Below are positions 38,041 through 48,716 of a stretch of DNA of 64,000 nt, piece after piece (position 1 is the first letter of the stretch; each line of letters opens with the position of its first letter). The notes below the pieces were generated by a model. It worked only from the letters and a program-made list of their open reading frames with translations, ran no database searches and had not been told where the DNA came from. The position numbers were made by a program, and so were the translations under genes. Source of the DNA: Candidatus Geocrenenecus dongiae (GTDB taxonomy: Archaea > Thermoproteota > Nitrososphaeria_A > Caldarchaeales > Wolframiiraptoraceae); assembly GCA_023267855.1 (NCBI GenBank), contig JALNLN010000007.1, forward strand, positions 1-64,000, written 5' to 3'.

Positions 38041-39410
38041 TTCTCCAACACCTCTCTTAGAGATTTAACATAATGATCTATGTCTTCTTTAGAATGTACT
38101 TCTGTTGTACAAGTTAAGATGCTTTCTCCAAGTTCCTTAAACCATTTTCCAACACATATTCCAGCCATAATACCTTTCTCCATCATTTCTAAAATTACTT
38201 TTGAAGAATTCTTGCCCTTCACCCTATATGTAAATTCTTTGAAATGTATCGTCTTGAATAATGGAGCTTCTACACCATCTATCCTAGATAACTGTTCCAT
38301 CATGTATTTTGTTCTAGCGAGTATCTGTTCTCCAAGCTTCTTAAACCCATTCTTACCTAGTAGTGAGAGGTAGATTGCAGTAGCTATAGCGCAGAGAGCT
38401 TGATTAGTACAGATGTTACTCGTAGCTTTCTCTCTCTTTATATGTTGTTCTCTTGCTTGTAAGATCATTGTGAAAGCTCTTTCACCTTTAATAGTGCTGG
38501 TCATGCCTATCAATCTACCTGGAAGTTGATGGATTAACTTGATATCCATTCTACACCCCATAATGCCTAGAAGAGGACCACCGAAGTTCATCGGCAATCC
38601 GAGTGGCTGTCCTTCTCCAACAACTATATCTGCTCCAAGTTTTCCCGGAGATTGGAATATTCCTAGAATTGTTGGATCAACACCAATAATAAATAAAGCT
38701 CCATGATCATGCGCTATCTCACCAGCCTTCTTAATATTTAACGGTATGAAGCCTAGGTATGATGGATACTCTACGTAGACTGCAGCTACATCTTCCCCAA
38801 TCTTCTCTTCTAGATCACCTATATCTATCCTACCATCATTAATGTTTTGAGCATATTCTTCTAGTTTTATCTTAGATGGTTCAGTATAGGTTTCAGCTAT
38901 CTCTAATCTTTCTGGAGATATGTAGTGGGGGTAGAGTATCTTATTTCTGCCAGTTACTCTTTTAGCCATTCTGAAAGCTTCTCCGAGAGCTGTACCCCAA
39001 TCATACATAGATGCATTAACAACTTCTACGTCGAGTAGTTCTGCCATTAGGCTTTGGTATTCGAATAAAGCTTGTAGTACTCCTTGAGAAACTTCTGGCT
39101 GGTAGGGGGTGTACGAAGAATAAAACTCACCCCTCTTTAAGAGTTCTCTAACTATTGATGGTACTACGTGAGGCCAAACCCCACCTCCGATAAACAATCT
39201 TCCATAAAATAGCACTCTATTCTTACTGAGAATATTCTTAATATGGGTTCTTACTTCCCATTCAGAAAGAGGTTTGGAATACTTAGAACTCTTCTTCAAG
39301 AAGTATCTTGATGGAATATCTTCAAACAACTTGTCAATTGAATCTAACCCCATCTCTTGTAGCATCAACTTTACTTCTTCTTCTGTTAAACCAATATACG
39401 GATGAATCAT
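38037..39410 (-). CDS. gcvPA: Glycine dehydrogenase subunit 1
   Basis: YSSYTPYQPEVSQGVLQALFEYQSLMAELL, NASMYDWGTALGEA, GEGQPLGLPMNFGGPLLGI. Confidence 0.96.
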   Translation of the reverse strand: MIHPYIGLTEEEVKLMLQEMGLDSIDKLFEDIPSRYFLKKSSKYSKPLSEWEVRTHIKNILSKNRVLFYGRLFIGGGVWPHVVPSIVRELLKRGEFYSSYTPYQPEVSQGVLQALFEYQSLMAELLDVEVVNASMYDWGTALGEAFRMAKRVTGRNKILYPHYISPERLEIAETYTEPSKIKLEEYAQNINDGRIDIGDLEEKIGEDVAAVYVEYPSYLGFIPLNIKKAGEIAHDHGALFIIGVDPTILGIFQSPGKLGADIVVGEGQPLGLPMNFGGPLLGIMGCRMDIKLIHQLPGRLIGMTSTIKGERAFTMILQAREQHIKREKATSNICTNQALCAIATAIYLSLLGKNGFKKLGEQILARTKYMMEQLSRIDGVEAPLFKTIHFKEFTYRVKGKNSSKVILEMMEKGIMAGICVGKWFKELGESILTCTTEVHSKEDIDHYVKSLREVLEK

Positions 39411-39495
39411 ACTAAATTAATAACTTAATAAAACTGTATTATTACTTTTCCTATTCTCACACAATGTCCAGGTTTAGTCTTTGGCAGATATCTAA

Positions 39496-40245
39496 ATGTT
39501 AAGGTTTATTTCTATGATGATTATTGGAGAAGGCATGATAAGTTATCCTTTGATAATTCTAAACTTTAAAGTTTACAGAGAATCTATTGGGAAGAATGCT
39601 GTAAGATTGGCTAAGTACGCTGAAGAAGTTTCTAGAGAACTCGGTATCTCTATTGCTGTGGCCCCTGCTTTTACGGATTTGAAGATGGTTGTTGATTCTG
39701 TTAGTATACCTGTTCTTTCCCAACATGTTGATCCTTATCCTCCCGGCAGCTGGACAGGATCTATAGTTGTAGAGATGTTGAGAGAAGTAGGTGTAGTAGG
39801 TTCTATCGTAAACCATTCTGAGAAGAGGTTGATCTTAGCAGATATACCAGTAGTGTTGAGTAGGTTGAGAGAGCATGGATTAATATCAGTACTCTGTACA
39901 GATACTGTTGAGACTACTAAAGCTGGAGCAACACTGTCTCCAGATATAATAGCTATAGAACCACCAGAACTAATAGGGACAGGCATATCTGTATCTAAAG
40001 CTAAACCAGAAGTAGTCACTAAAGCTGTTGAGATTGTTAAAGAAGTAAACCCTCATGTACATGTACTTTGTGGAGCAGGGATATCTTTAGGAGAAGATGT
40101 TAGGAGAGCTATAGAACTGGGTGCGGAAGGAGTTCTCTTAGCCAGCGCATATGTTAAAGCTAAAGATCCAAAAGAACTCCTCAAATCTATGGCTGAAGAT
40201 GCCTTAAAAGCTTGGGAAAGAAGAAAACATCATCTGAATTTATAG
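39496..40245 (+). CDS. tpiA: Triosephosphate isomerase, archaeal type
   Basis: PLIILNFKVYRESIG, LSQHVDPYPPGSWTGSIVVEMLREVGVVGSIVNHSEKR, IAIEPPELIGTGISVSKAKPEVV, LCGAGISLGEDVRRAIELGAEGVLLASAYVKAKDP. Confidence 0.96.
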   Translation: MLRFISMMIIGEGMISYPLIILNFKVYRESIGKNAVRLAKYAEEVSRELGISIAVAPAFTDLKMVVDSVSIPVLSQHVDPYPPGSWTGSIVVEMLREVGVVGSIVNHSEKRLILADIPVVLSRLREHGLISVLCTDTVETTKAGATLSPDIIAIEPPELIGTGISVSKAKPEVVTKAVEIVKEVNPHVHVLCGAGISLGEDVRRAIELGAEGVLLASAYVKAKDPKELLKSMAEDALKAWERRKHHLNL

Positions 40246-40257
40246 CATACTATTACT

Positions 40258-40839
40258 CTATAGTTTTAATCCCAGTCTAAAAGCTTCTATCGCTTTTTCA
40301 GCTTTTGCCCCTAGAACTATCTTTATTGCTTCTTCAATCTTTTCTATAGGCAGCACTCTTTCTATACTTATTAGTTTACCTAGGAGAAGAATGTTGGCAG
40401 ACATTCTGGCATTAATTTTTTCAGCTTCTCTTCTAGCTTCTACAATATGTAGCCTACTTGTTTTATTCTTTAATATCTCTAATAATTTTTCAACTTCTGG
40501 ATATTTTTCTATTCCAACTAGATTATAGATTGTTGGTATTGGTTCTGGGTCTAGTACTATAATCGTTTGTGGACCTATGTAGCGGAGAGCTCTAACTGTT
40601 TCCAGAGGCTCCATACCTATGAGAGCATTAGCTGAACCATTCTTCACCAACGGGCTCCATACATTTCTACCTATTTTTACATAGCTCTGAACACTGCCAC
40701 CTCTCTGAGACATTCCTAGGGTTTCACCTATCTTTACGCTTAAACCTGAAGAGATAGATGCATGGGCAATGATTCTAGATAATGTTAATCCTCCTTGTCC
40801 TCCTACTCCAGCGATAACTATAGAATATTCTTTAATCAT
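40258..40839 (-). CDS. iorB: Indolepyruvate ferredoxin oxidoreductase beta subunit
   Basis: IAGVGGQGGLTLSRIIAHA, KIGETLGMSQRGGSVQSYVKIG. Confidence 0.93.
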   Translation of the reverse strand: MIKEYSIVIAGVGGQGGLTLSRIIAHASISSGLSVKIGETLGMSQRGGSVQSYVKIGRNVWSPLVKNGSANALIGMEPLETVRALRYIGPQTIIVLDPEPIPTIYNLVGIEKYPEVEKLLEILKNKTSRLHIVEARREAEKINARMSANILLLGKLISIERVLPIEKIEEAIKIVLGAKAEKAIEAFRLGLKL

Positions 40840-40843
40840 AAGC

Positions 40844-42685
40844 TTACCTCTCCTTAATCTTTTCCACGATTATAGCGTCATATGGGCAGACCTGCATGCA
40901 TAGTGTACATCCATTACAATTGTCTTCAATTATTTCAACTCTATTTTCAGTAGGTTTCAGAGCGGGACATCCAGTAAGTTTTATACATGCAAGACAGTTG
41001 GTACATTTTTCTTTATCTACTATACAAATCTGCGTTAAACCTTTCCTTCTAGTTAAGATTGCACATAAACCTCTAGATACTATTACTTTTACTCCAGGCT
41101 CTCTAAGAAACTTTCTTACTTTTTCTGCAACTTCTCTATAATTGTATGCATTAACTATGGCTAGCTTCTCTACGCCGAGTCCTTCTAATACCGATTCTAT
41201 CTTTAATGCTTTCAAGATTTTTCCACTCTGACTTAGATTATTTTCAGGTGTTGTTTGATGTCCAGTCATGGCTACTGTAGAGTTATCCATGATTACAACT
41301 AGTATATCCACGTTTTTGTGTAATGCTTCTATTAGAGATGTTATTCCTGAGTGGAAAAATGTACTATCACCGATAACAGCTATCACAGGCTTATGGTATC
41401 CAGCTACCTTTAAGCCCATGGCCATAGATATACTTGCACCCATACTATGTTCTGTCCATATACTTTCGAATGGAGGATTGAGGCCGAGAGCATAGCAACC
41501 TATGTCTCCCATTAGGGGTATCTCACCCCACTTGTACCCAGCTTTAGATACGCCAAGCCTTAAACCCATGTATGTTCCAATATGTGGGCAACCAGGACAG
41601 AAAGGAGGAGGGCGTCTCGGAAGTGGATAAGTGGGCTCAGAGTTTAAGATATTCTTCTTGCCTAAGATCCAAGACTCTACGTCATCTAATGTTAATTCAC
41701 CTGCTTTTGGGAATATTTCTTCTCTTCCTTCTATCTTTACATCTAATTCTAGTTCATGGGCTAAGGCTTTCAACTTTAACTCAATGTATGGATCTATCTC
41801 TTCTACGACGATAACTTTCTCAACGTTTTCCAAGAATTTTCTAAGAAGCTTCTTAGGTAATGGGTGGATTAGACCGAGTTTTAGTAACTTATAATCTTGT
41901 AAAAGATTATTCTTTTCCAAGGTTTCTAGAACGTAGAGATATGATGGACCTGAACAGACTATGCCGATCTTTCCAGATCCTAAGATCTTATTTAACTCTA
42001 GGTTTTCTGAAACTTCTTCTACTTTAGCTAAAGTCTCTAAGACTTCTAAGTGTCTCTCTCTATTCCAATACATTACAGCTCTTAGATATCTCTTAGGATT
42101 CTTAGAGAAATTTGGAGCATACTTGTACTCGTTAAATTCTCCAACTTCTACATCACTTACAGTATGGTTTACTCTTGTAGTTGTTCTAAGTATTACTGGG
42201 AGCTTCAATTTCTCACTAAGCTCATAACCTTTAATCGTAAACTCGTATGCTTCCTGAGGATCTGAAGGCTCGATTACTGGGAGTTTCGCTAACTCTCCAT
42301 ACCATCTACTATCTTGCTCTGTTTGGGTAGTATGGGGACCTGGATCATCTGCTACAAGTACAAGCATTCCAGCCTCAACACCAGAGTAAGCTGAAGATAA
42401 TAAGGGGTCTGAGGCAACGTTTAATCCAGGAGCTTTCATGGTAACTAGAGAACGTGCACCAGCTAGAGACGCACCTAAACATATTTCAAATGCTACTCTC
42501 TCATTTACAGCCCATTCCACATAAGGTATCTTAACATGTCCAGACTTAACCATCTCGAGCAACGTTTCTATAACCTCACTACTAGGGGTACCTGGATAAC
42601 CGGAGACAACAGCTACACCAACGGTAAGAGCACCGTAAGCTATGGCCTCATTACCCATCAAAATAAGTCTCCTAGAATTATGCAT
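40844..42685 (-). CDS. iorA: Indolepyruvate ferredoxin oxidoreductase alpha subunit
   Basis: LMGNEAIAYGALTVGVAVVSGYPGTPSSEV, VADDPGPHTTQTEQDSRWYG, PPFCPGCPHIGTY, TPP motif region, C-terminal 2x[4Fe-4S]. Confidence 0.95.
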   Translation of the reverse strand: MHNSRRLILMGNEAIAYGALTVGVAVVSGYPGTPSSEVIETLLEMVKSGHVKIPYVEWAVNERVAFEICLGASLAGARSLVTMKAPGLNVASDPLLSSAYSGVEAGMLVLVADDPGPHTTQTEQDSRWYGELAKLPVIEPSDPQEAYEFTIKGYELSEKLKLPVILRTTTRVNHTVSDVEVGEFNEYKYAPNFSKNPKRYLRAVMYWNRERHLEVLETLAKVEEVSENLELNKILGSGKIGIVCSGPSYLYVLETLEKNNLLQDYKLLKLGLIHPLPKKLLRKFLENVEKVIVVEEIDPYIELKLKALAHELELDVKIEGREEIFPKAGELTLDDVESWILGKKNILNSEPTYPLPRRPPPFCPGCPHIGTYMGLRLGVSKAGYKWGEIPLMGDIGCYALGLNPPFESIWTEHSMGASISMAMGLKVAGYHKPVIAVIGDSTFFHSGITSLIEALHKNVDILVVIMDNSTVAMTGHQTTPENNLSQSGKILKALKIESVLEGLGVEKLAIVNAYNYREVAEKVRKFLREPGVKVIVSRGLCAILTRRKGLTQICIVDKEKCTNCLACIKLTGCPALKPTENRVEIIEDNCNGCTLCMQVCPYDAIIVEKIKER

Positions 42686-42837
42686 ACCTCAAACTATTCT
42701 TCAACAATCCTCTTAATAAATTGGAATCCACTACAAAGAATATCAGCTCAATTTTCTTTCTTAAAATATTGAAATTTTGCTTCTAGAAATTAATTAAGAA
42801 TATGCATATTGTAAAAACTCGGAGAATGTTTTAGCGG

Positions 42838-43494
42838 CTACACAATCTCTAGTCCAGGTATTTTTAATCTTTCTTCAAGTTTCTTAAAGAAAAATGTAGC
42901 TACTGTTGCCATAAAAGCATAGATTAACGCTGTCGTAGAGAAGATTTCTATTGGTCTGAATTGTAGAGAATTGAAATGTTTAGCTGTTGCAAATATCTCT
43001 TGTACACCTATTATGTATGCTAGAGATGAATACAATATAAGGTATATTATCTCGTTTGAAATACCTGGTAAAGCTCTTCTAAACGCTTGTGGAAGAATTA
43101 TATGTACTACTTCTTGTAGTTTCGTCATTCCGAGAGCTTGTGCTGCAAGTGATTGACCTACATCTATAGATTGTATAGCTGCTCTAACATATTCTGATTG
43201 ATAAGCTCCACTACACATTATAAACGCTATTACAGCTGACCAGAACGGGTCAAAGTATAAGCCTATTCTAGGTAAAGCAAAAAACACTATTAACAATGTA
43301 ACCACTAACGGCAGACCTCTCAATAAAGCAACAAACCCAGCGGCTATAAGTGATACTACTTTATTTCCGTAAACTCTGGCGGTGGCCAGAGCTAGACCGA
43401 GCAGTATGCTGAGAGGTATAGATAGCGCTAAGAGCTCGACTGTCATGATCCAGCCTCTCATCAAATATGCTATGAATTCTTCCCAGAAACTCAT
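42838..43494 (-). CDS. Polar amino-acid ABC transporter permease
   Basis: HisM/GlnP family TM pattern; AQALGMTKLQEVVHIILPQAFRRALPG EAA loop. Confidence 0.93.
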   Translation of the reverse strand: MSFWEEFIAYLMRGWIMTVELLALSIPLSILLGLALATARVYGNKVVSLIAAGFVALLRGLPLVVTLLIVFFALPRIGLYFDPFWSAVIAFIMCSGAYQSEYVRAAIQSIDVGQSLAAQALGMTKLQEVVHIILPQAFRRALPGISNEIIYLILYSSLAYIIGVQEIFATAKHFNSLQFRPIEIFSTTALIYAFMATVATFFFKKLEERLKIPGLEIV

Positions 43495-44273
43495 CTTTTC
43501 TCCCTTCCATAAAGTTCCTGTATTCTTTCAAAGAACTTTTTAGCTATTTCAGTCTTAGGATTGTGGATAACTTCTTCAGGTGGTCCACGTTCAATTATCT
43601 TACCATCATACATAAACAACATTTCATCTCCCACAGATTGTGCAAACCCCATCTCATGTGTTACGACTATACTTGTAACTTTTTCTCTAGCAAGAGCTTT
43701 CATAACTTCAAGTACTTCTCCTATTAACTGTGGATCCAGAGCAGAGGTAGGCTCATCGTACAAAATTATCGATGGGTTCATAGCGAGCGCTCTTGCTATA
43801 GCTACTCTCTGCTTCTGTCCTCCCGATAATTCTGCAGGATATTTGTGAGCGTGTTCTTCTAAACCTACTTTTCTTAATACCTCCATAGCTCTCTTGTAGG
43901 CTTCTTCTCTTTTCATTTTCTTAACAACTTCCAGACCTATGCTAACATTCCTGAGAGCTGTTAGATGATTGAAAAGATTAAATTCTTGAAAAACGAAACC
44001 TATCTTCTGTCTAACTTTATTTATGTTGATAGATCGGGTTGTTAATTCTTCTCCTTCAAGCCAGATCATTCCTTTATCAGGTTTTGTTAAAAGATTTATA
44101 CATCTTAAGAGAGTACTCTTACCAGAACCTGAAGGTCCACATATTATCTTTGTTTCACCTCTACGAACTTCGAAGGAAATCCCCTTCAAAACAATTACAT
44201 TATTATAACTTTTGTATAGATCTTCAACTTTGAGAACGATTTCATCTTCAACCATAGACTCTACATCCTCCAT
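43491..44273 (-). CDS. Polar amino-acid ABC transporter ATPase
   Basis: GPSGSGKSTLLRCIN, LSGGQKQRVAIARALAMNPSIILYDEPTSALDPQ. Confidence 0.96.
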   Translation of the reverse strand: MEDVESMVEDEIVLKVEDLYKSYNNVIVLKGISFEVRRGETKIICGPSGSGKSTLLRCINLLTKPDKGMIWLEGEELTTRSININKVRQKIGFVFQEFNLFNHLTALRNVSIGLEVVKKMKREEAYKRAMEVLRKVGLEEHAHKYPAELSGGQKQRVAIARALAMNPSIILYDEPTSALDPQLIGEVLEVMKALAREKVTSIVVTHEMGFAQSVGDEMLFMYDGKIIERGPPEEVIHNPKTEIAKKFFERIQELYGREKR

Positions 44274-44923
44274 ATTAATCCAGGTATCTTCAACTTATCA
44301 TATATGGTGTTTAGTATTTTAGTTCCACTATATGTTAAAACTATGAAGAGTGCTCCTGCTATGAAGTACGGTATAAGAGGTTCTAGCGTAGCCATTACCA
44401 CGTATCTGGTTCTAGTCAAAATCTCCATAACGCCTAGCGTAAAACATATTGCTGAGTCTTTTAATATTATTGCATACTCGTTCGCCCATCCTGGTATTGA
44501 GATTCTTAAAGCCTGCGGTAGTACTATATGATATATTGCTCTCATCTTACTCATACCGAGAGTTCTAGCAGCTATGTACTGTCCTTCACCTACAGATGTA
44601 ATCGCACCACGAAATATCTGAGATTGATATGCTCCACTCCTTATACCGAGTACTAGAATACTACAGGTAAGTGGATCTAGTTTAAAACCTAGAGCTGGAA
44701 AGATGCCCCAGTAAAATAAGAAGAGTAGAACTAGTAGTGGTACGCTTCTAAAAAACCATGCATAAACTTCTACCATAATCTTTAAGAAACGATGTCCGTA
44801 GACCTGAGCTATTGCAGATGGCAAACCTACTATGAATCCTATTAATAATCCTCCACCTACAAGTCCTAGAGTCCACAGAACACCTTCAAGAATATATGGA
44901 ACATAGTCTACTACTGAAACCAT
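44261..44923 (-). CDS. Polar amino-acid ABC transporter permease
   Basis: ARTLGMSKMRAIYHIVLPQALRISIPGWANEY EAA loop, multi-TM. Confidence 0.94.
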   Translation of the reverse strand: MVSVVDYVPYILEGVLWTLGLVGGGLLIGFIVGLPSAIAQVYGHRFLKIMVEVYAWFFRSVPLLVLLFLFYWGIFPALGFKLDPLTCSILVLGIRSGAYQSQIFRGAITSVGEGQYIAARTLGMSKMRAIYHIVLPQALRISIPGWANEYAIILKDSAICFTLGVMEILTRTRYVVMATLEPLIPYFIAGALFIVLTYSGTKILNTIYDKLKIPGLIWRM

Positions 44924-45067
44924 GCATCTTCAAGAAGATGAAACAGAAAGCCTACTATAAAGTTATTTCTTATTCTTAAGCCCGGAATATTAAAAATTAA
45001 AATTTTTCTATTTCTGATAAATATTTTCTTAAAAGTTTATCTATACGTTTTCTCTAAAATCTTAGTA

Positions 45068-45976
45068 ATGAGTAGGAAGTCAGTTAATAAAAGTTTTCAG
45101 AGTAGAAGATTTTCTAGAAGAGAAGCTGTAAGTACTGCTGCTAAAGTTGCTGGTTCTGCTGTTGCTGGATTAGTTATTGGTGGTGTAGCAGGATATGTGC
45201 TTAAACCAGCGGCTCCGGCTGAAGTAAAAACGACAACCATAGTTACTGAGAAGAAAGGAAAATTCACAGATCCACCTCCACCTGGAACAAAAATTGTAAT
45301 AATACATGGGTTTGATGCAGCCTACCCGCCTTTCACAGAAGTTACACCAACAGGTGAAGTACAGGGATTTGATATAGATGTCATAAAATGGATAGCTAAT
45401 AAGTATGGCTGGGAGGTTGTTCCAAAACCATGGGATTGGGCTACGATAATTACAGCTCTACTTAATGGAGATATAGATATTATAGCTTCAGGAATGACCC
45501 ATACAGCTGCTAGAGCAGAGAAAGTATGGTACTCGATACCCTACTACGTCTACTATCATCATCTACTAACTCTGAAAGAAGATACTAGAAGTATGGAGGA
45601 AATACTAAACTCTGGAGAATATATTTCATGCCAACTTGGAGCTACAAGTGATGAATGGGCTGAGAAACTCTTAAAACAAGGATACAAATTCAAGAAATTA
45701 GCATTAGATTCTTATGCACTCGCATTTCAAGCAGTATTGGAAGGAAGAGCCATAGCAGTAATAAGTGATAGTGCTTTTACAGAACCATACTTTAAAGAGA
45801 AGCCAGAGGTAGGACAGAGATTTAGAGAAGTTGGTAGACTAGGAGGAATAAAGACATATGCAATAGCCACCAGACCAGAAGATTATTGGTTAAGAAATAT
45901 GATAAACCATGCGCTTACAGAATTAATGGATAGCCCATTATGGAATGAACTACTAACTAAATGGAACCTAAGATAG
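45068..45976 (+). CDS. Amino-acid ABC transporter substrate-binding protein with Tat-like signal
   Basis: SRRFSRREAVSTAAKVAGSAVAGLVIGG signal; GEVQGFDIDVIKWIANKYGWEV, DIIASGMTHTAARAEKVWYSIPY. Confidence 0.92.
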   Translation: MSRKSVNKSFQSRRFSRREAVSTAAKVAGSAVAGLVIGGVAGYVLKPAAPAEVKTTTIVTEKKGKFTDPPPPGTKIVIIHGFDAAYPPFTEVTPTGEVQGFDIDVIKWIANKYGWEVVPKPWDWATIITALLNGDIDIIASGMTHTAARAEKVWYSIPYYVYYHHLLTLKEDTRSMEEILNSGEYISCQLGATSDEWAEKLLKQGYKFKKLALDSYALAFQAVLEGRAIAVISDSAFTEPYFKEKPEVGQRFREVGRLGGIKTYAIATRPEDYWLRNMINHALTELMDSPLWNELLTKWNLR

Positions 45977-46103
45977 AACTTCCAACCTCCTCATTTTTAT
46001 TTTCGCTATTAGGATGGTATCGTCTCTAGTATATGGAACCATCTAATTTGATCTAACTGAGAAACAAAGATAAAATATGGGATTGATAAGTGTATAGGCG
46101 ACG

Positions 46104-47117
46104 ATGAGGAGTATTAAGTTTGCAGTTTATGGTTTAGGTCCTATCGGCTCTTTAATTGTTAAGTATGGCTTGGAGAGAAGCTGGATGGAGCTTGTAGCTG
46201 CCTTCGATATTGATCCCCTAAAGGTTGGAAGAGACGTAGGAGAAGTTGTAGGTTTAGATGAGAAAGTAGGTGTAATCGTTGAGAAGAATGTTAAGGAGGT
46301 TCTGGATAAGACTAGACCTGATATAGTCTTACATGCTACTGGAAGTTATCTGGATAAGATTTATACTCAGATACTTGATGCTGTGAAAGTAGGGGCAGAC
46401 ATTATTTCAACATGCGAAACCCTCTCCTACCCGTACTATAGATACCCGGAAATCTCTAAGAAGCTTGATGAAGAAGCTAAGAAGAATAGTTCAACTATTC
46501 TGGGTACAGGCATAAATCCGGGCTTCCTCCTAGATCTGCTTCCAGCAGTAATGACTACACCATGTCTTAAAGTTGAGAAGATCATAGCTAGGAGGATTAT
46601 AGATGCTTCGAAGAGGAGAGAATCGTTTAGGAAGAAGATAGGGCTTGGACTCGATAAAAAAATGTTTGATGAGAAGATTAAGAGTGGAGAGATTACAGCA
46701 CATGTAGGCTACGCTGAATCAGTATGCTTAATATCACATGCATTAAGATTAAAATTAGATTCTGTCAAAGAATATCAAGAAGCAATAATAGCAGAGAAGG
46801 AGATAGAGCTAGGCGGAATCAAGATAAATTCTGGAAAAGTTCGAGGTGTTAGAGGTTTCGGTATAGGTTTAAAGAATGGTGAAGAAATTGTAAAGATAGA
46901 GTTTACTGCAGCTGTAGGTATAGAAGAAGAGTTCGAAGAAATAATTATTGAAGGTCTCCCAAAACTTGTTTGGAGAAATCTTAACGGAACGCCCGGAGAT
47001 ACAGCCACAGTAGCTGTAGTCTTAAATTATGTACCAGTAGTCTTAGAATCAGAACCAGGTCTCAAGATAATCACACAATTAAAACCTCCATCATATTGTA
47101 CTTACTTCGAACAATAA
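46104..47117 (+). CDS. DapB-like / 2,4-diaminopentanoate dehydrogenase-like oxidoreductase
   Basis: KFAVYGLGPIGSLIVKYGLER Rossmann, STCETLSYPYYRYPEISKKLDEEAKKNSSTILGTGINPGFLLDLLPAVM. Confidence 0.72.
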   Translation: MRSIKFAVYGLGPIGSLIVKYGLERSWMELVAAFDIDPLKVGRDVGEVVGLDEKVGVIVEKNVKEVLDKTRPDIVLHATGSYLDKIYTQILDAVKVGADIISTCETLSYPYYRYPEISKKLDEEAKKNSSTILGTGINPGFLLDLLPAVMTTPCLKVEKIIARRIIDASKRRESFRKKIGLGLDKKMFDEKIKSGEITAHVGYAESVCLISHALRLKLDSVKEYQEAIIAEKEIELGGIKINSGKVRGVRGFGIGLKNGEEIVKIEFTAAVGIEEEFEEIIIEGLPKLVWRNLNGTPGDTATVAVVLNYVPVVLESEPGLKIITQLKPPSYCTYFEQ

Positions 47118-47351
47118 AACTACGATCATATACTCCTAAACTTAACAGCTTCTGAAACCATTCTTATAGTTCATGTCTACTCTTTTCCTTTAATCTAAAA
47201 CTCTTTTAAATACTTCAACAAATTCTTCATGCATTTTTAAGAATTTTCTCATTTCATCCGCCCTAGAGAAGATTTTCATTTCAATCTTTCCATGTTTTAC
47301 AAAAGAAAGATGTTTGAATAATTTTTCTAGATTTCTTGGAAGGGAAACCTT

Positions 47352-48632
47352 TTATCTGCATGGATGTGATTTTTCAGATTCTGTTTCAGACATTAGTGTG
47401 TATTCGTATTCTTCTTCTCTCGCATATGCTTCTGTTGCTATATCTATTGCTCCTGCTCTTAGTAGCATGGCTTTTCTAACTCTGTTCTTAGCTATCTCTA
47501 AGGCTATTTCACGTGGCCACTTACCTGTCTCAAATGTTTTCATTAAGACTTGGCGTACATTGCTAGTGATTTTATAGTGTATGTAGTCGAATGCTTGTTT
47601 TACTGTGCCTCCAATGTATTCGATGTATGATCCGATAACTCCACCTGCATTAACTAGAAAATCTGGCATAACCCAGACACCGTTCTCTTTAAGAATCTTC
47701 TCTGCAGTTGGGGTAGTCGGTATATTTGCAGCTTCAATAACTAGTTTAACACCAGAATCTATCAAATGCTTAACGGTTTCTTCATTTATCGTGAAGGAGC
47801 CGGCTGCAGGTATAAAGATATCTGCAGGTATATGGTATATCTTATCTCTTGGCTCTTTACTGTAACCTTCGAGGTCTACGAGTTCAGGGTACTTTACTTT
47901 TCTTCTCAGATTCCTCAACTCTTTCATCATTTTAGGTATGTCAAGCCCTTTCTCATCATATATGCATGCAGAAATATCGTTTATAGCAACTATCTTGTAA
48001 CCCATCTCATCTAGGAACTTAGCTGTATAGCTTCCAACATTCCCAAATCCTTGTATAGCTATCCTAACATTTTTCGGATCTATTTTGAGAACATTGAATT
48101 TTGTCAAAAGTTTCAAAGTCGTGTCTAATGCTATTGCAACACCATACCCTGTTGTTCCAAGTTCATGTGGTATCCCACCTAGCTCGAGAGGCTTACCAGT
48201 ACATGCTTTCATATCTCCAATCTCGTGTGCAAATACAGCCATATCCATCTCATTCGTTCCCATATCTGTTGCAGCTACATATTGTAAAGGTACGTATGGT
48301 TTTATTGCTTTAGCATAAGCTTTGATCCAAGCAACTCTATCAACTTTTGTTGGATCTCCAATGATGCCGCCTTTTGCACCACCGAAAGGTAGACCTGCGA
48401 GAGCACATTTCCAAGTCATAGCTCTAGCCAGCAAGAATACTTCATAAGGAGTTACATTTGGCTGGAATCTTATACCTCCCTTCCCAGGACCCATAGCTGT
48501 ATTATCGATTACGAGGATGCCACGCATCTTTACGTCTGGATCGTATGTTAAGATTATCTTTTCCGGACCCCATTCATCTGCTACACTCCAAAAATCTTGA
48601 GTTTCAAGTTTAATCATAGATGTGTGACTCAT
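47352..48632 (-). CDS. gdhA: Glutamate dehydrogenase
   Basis: GPGKGGIRFQPNVTPYEVFLLARAMTWKCALAGLPFGGAKGGI, AATDMGTNEMDMAVFAHEIG, IQGFGNVGSYTAKFLDEMG. Confidence 0.97.
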   Translation of the reverse strand: MSHTSMIKLETQDFWSVADEWGPEKIILTYDPDVKMRGILVIDNTAMGPGKGGIRFQPNVTPYEVFLLARAMTWKCALAGLPFGGAKGGIIGDPTKVDRVAWIKAYAKAIKPYVPLQYVAATDMGTNEMDMAVFAHEIGDMKACTGKPLELGGIPHELGTTGYGVAIALDTTLKLLTKFNVLKIDPKNVRIAIQGFGNVGSYTAKFLDEMGYKIVAINDISACIYDEKGLDIPKMMKELRNLRRKVKYPELVDLEGYSKEPRDKIYHIPADIFIPAAGSFTINEETVKHLIDSGVKLVIEAANIPTTPTAEKILKENGVWVMPDFLVNAGGVIGSYIEYIGGTVKQAFDYIHYKITSNVRQVLMKTFETGKWPREIALEIAKNRVRKAMLLRAGAIDIATEAYAREEEYEYTLMSETESEKSHPCR

Positions 48633-48716
48633 ACAAATCCTACACTCTGATTTACTATCTAGCGTTATTTATGTTTATAAATTTAACAAAAATTTATGAT
48701 TAGGGTGGTGGATCTT

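Noticed and set aside
47191-47330. Minus-strand open stretch ...EMKIFSRADEMRKFLKMHEEFVEVFKRVLD* downstream of gdhA
   Set aside because: Composition looks protein-like, but there is a stop immediately upstream and only a ~29-aa frame from the in-frame ATG; could be a degraded gene but not supportable alone.
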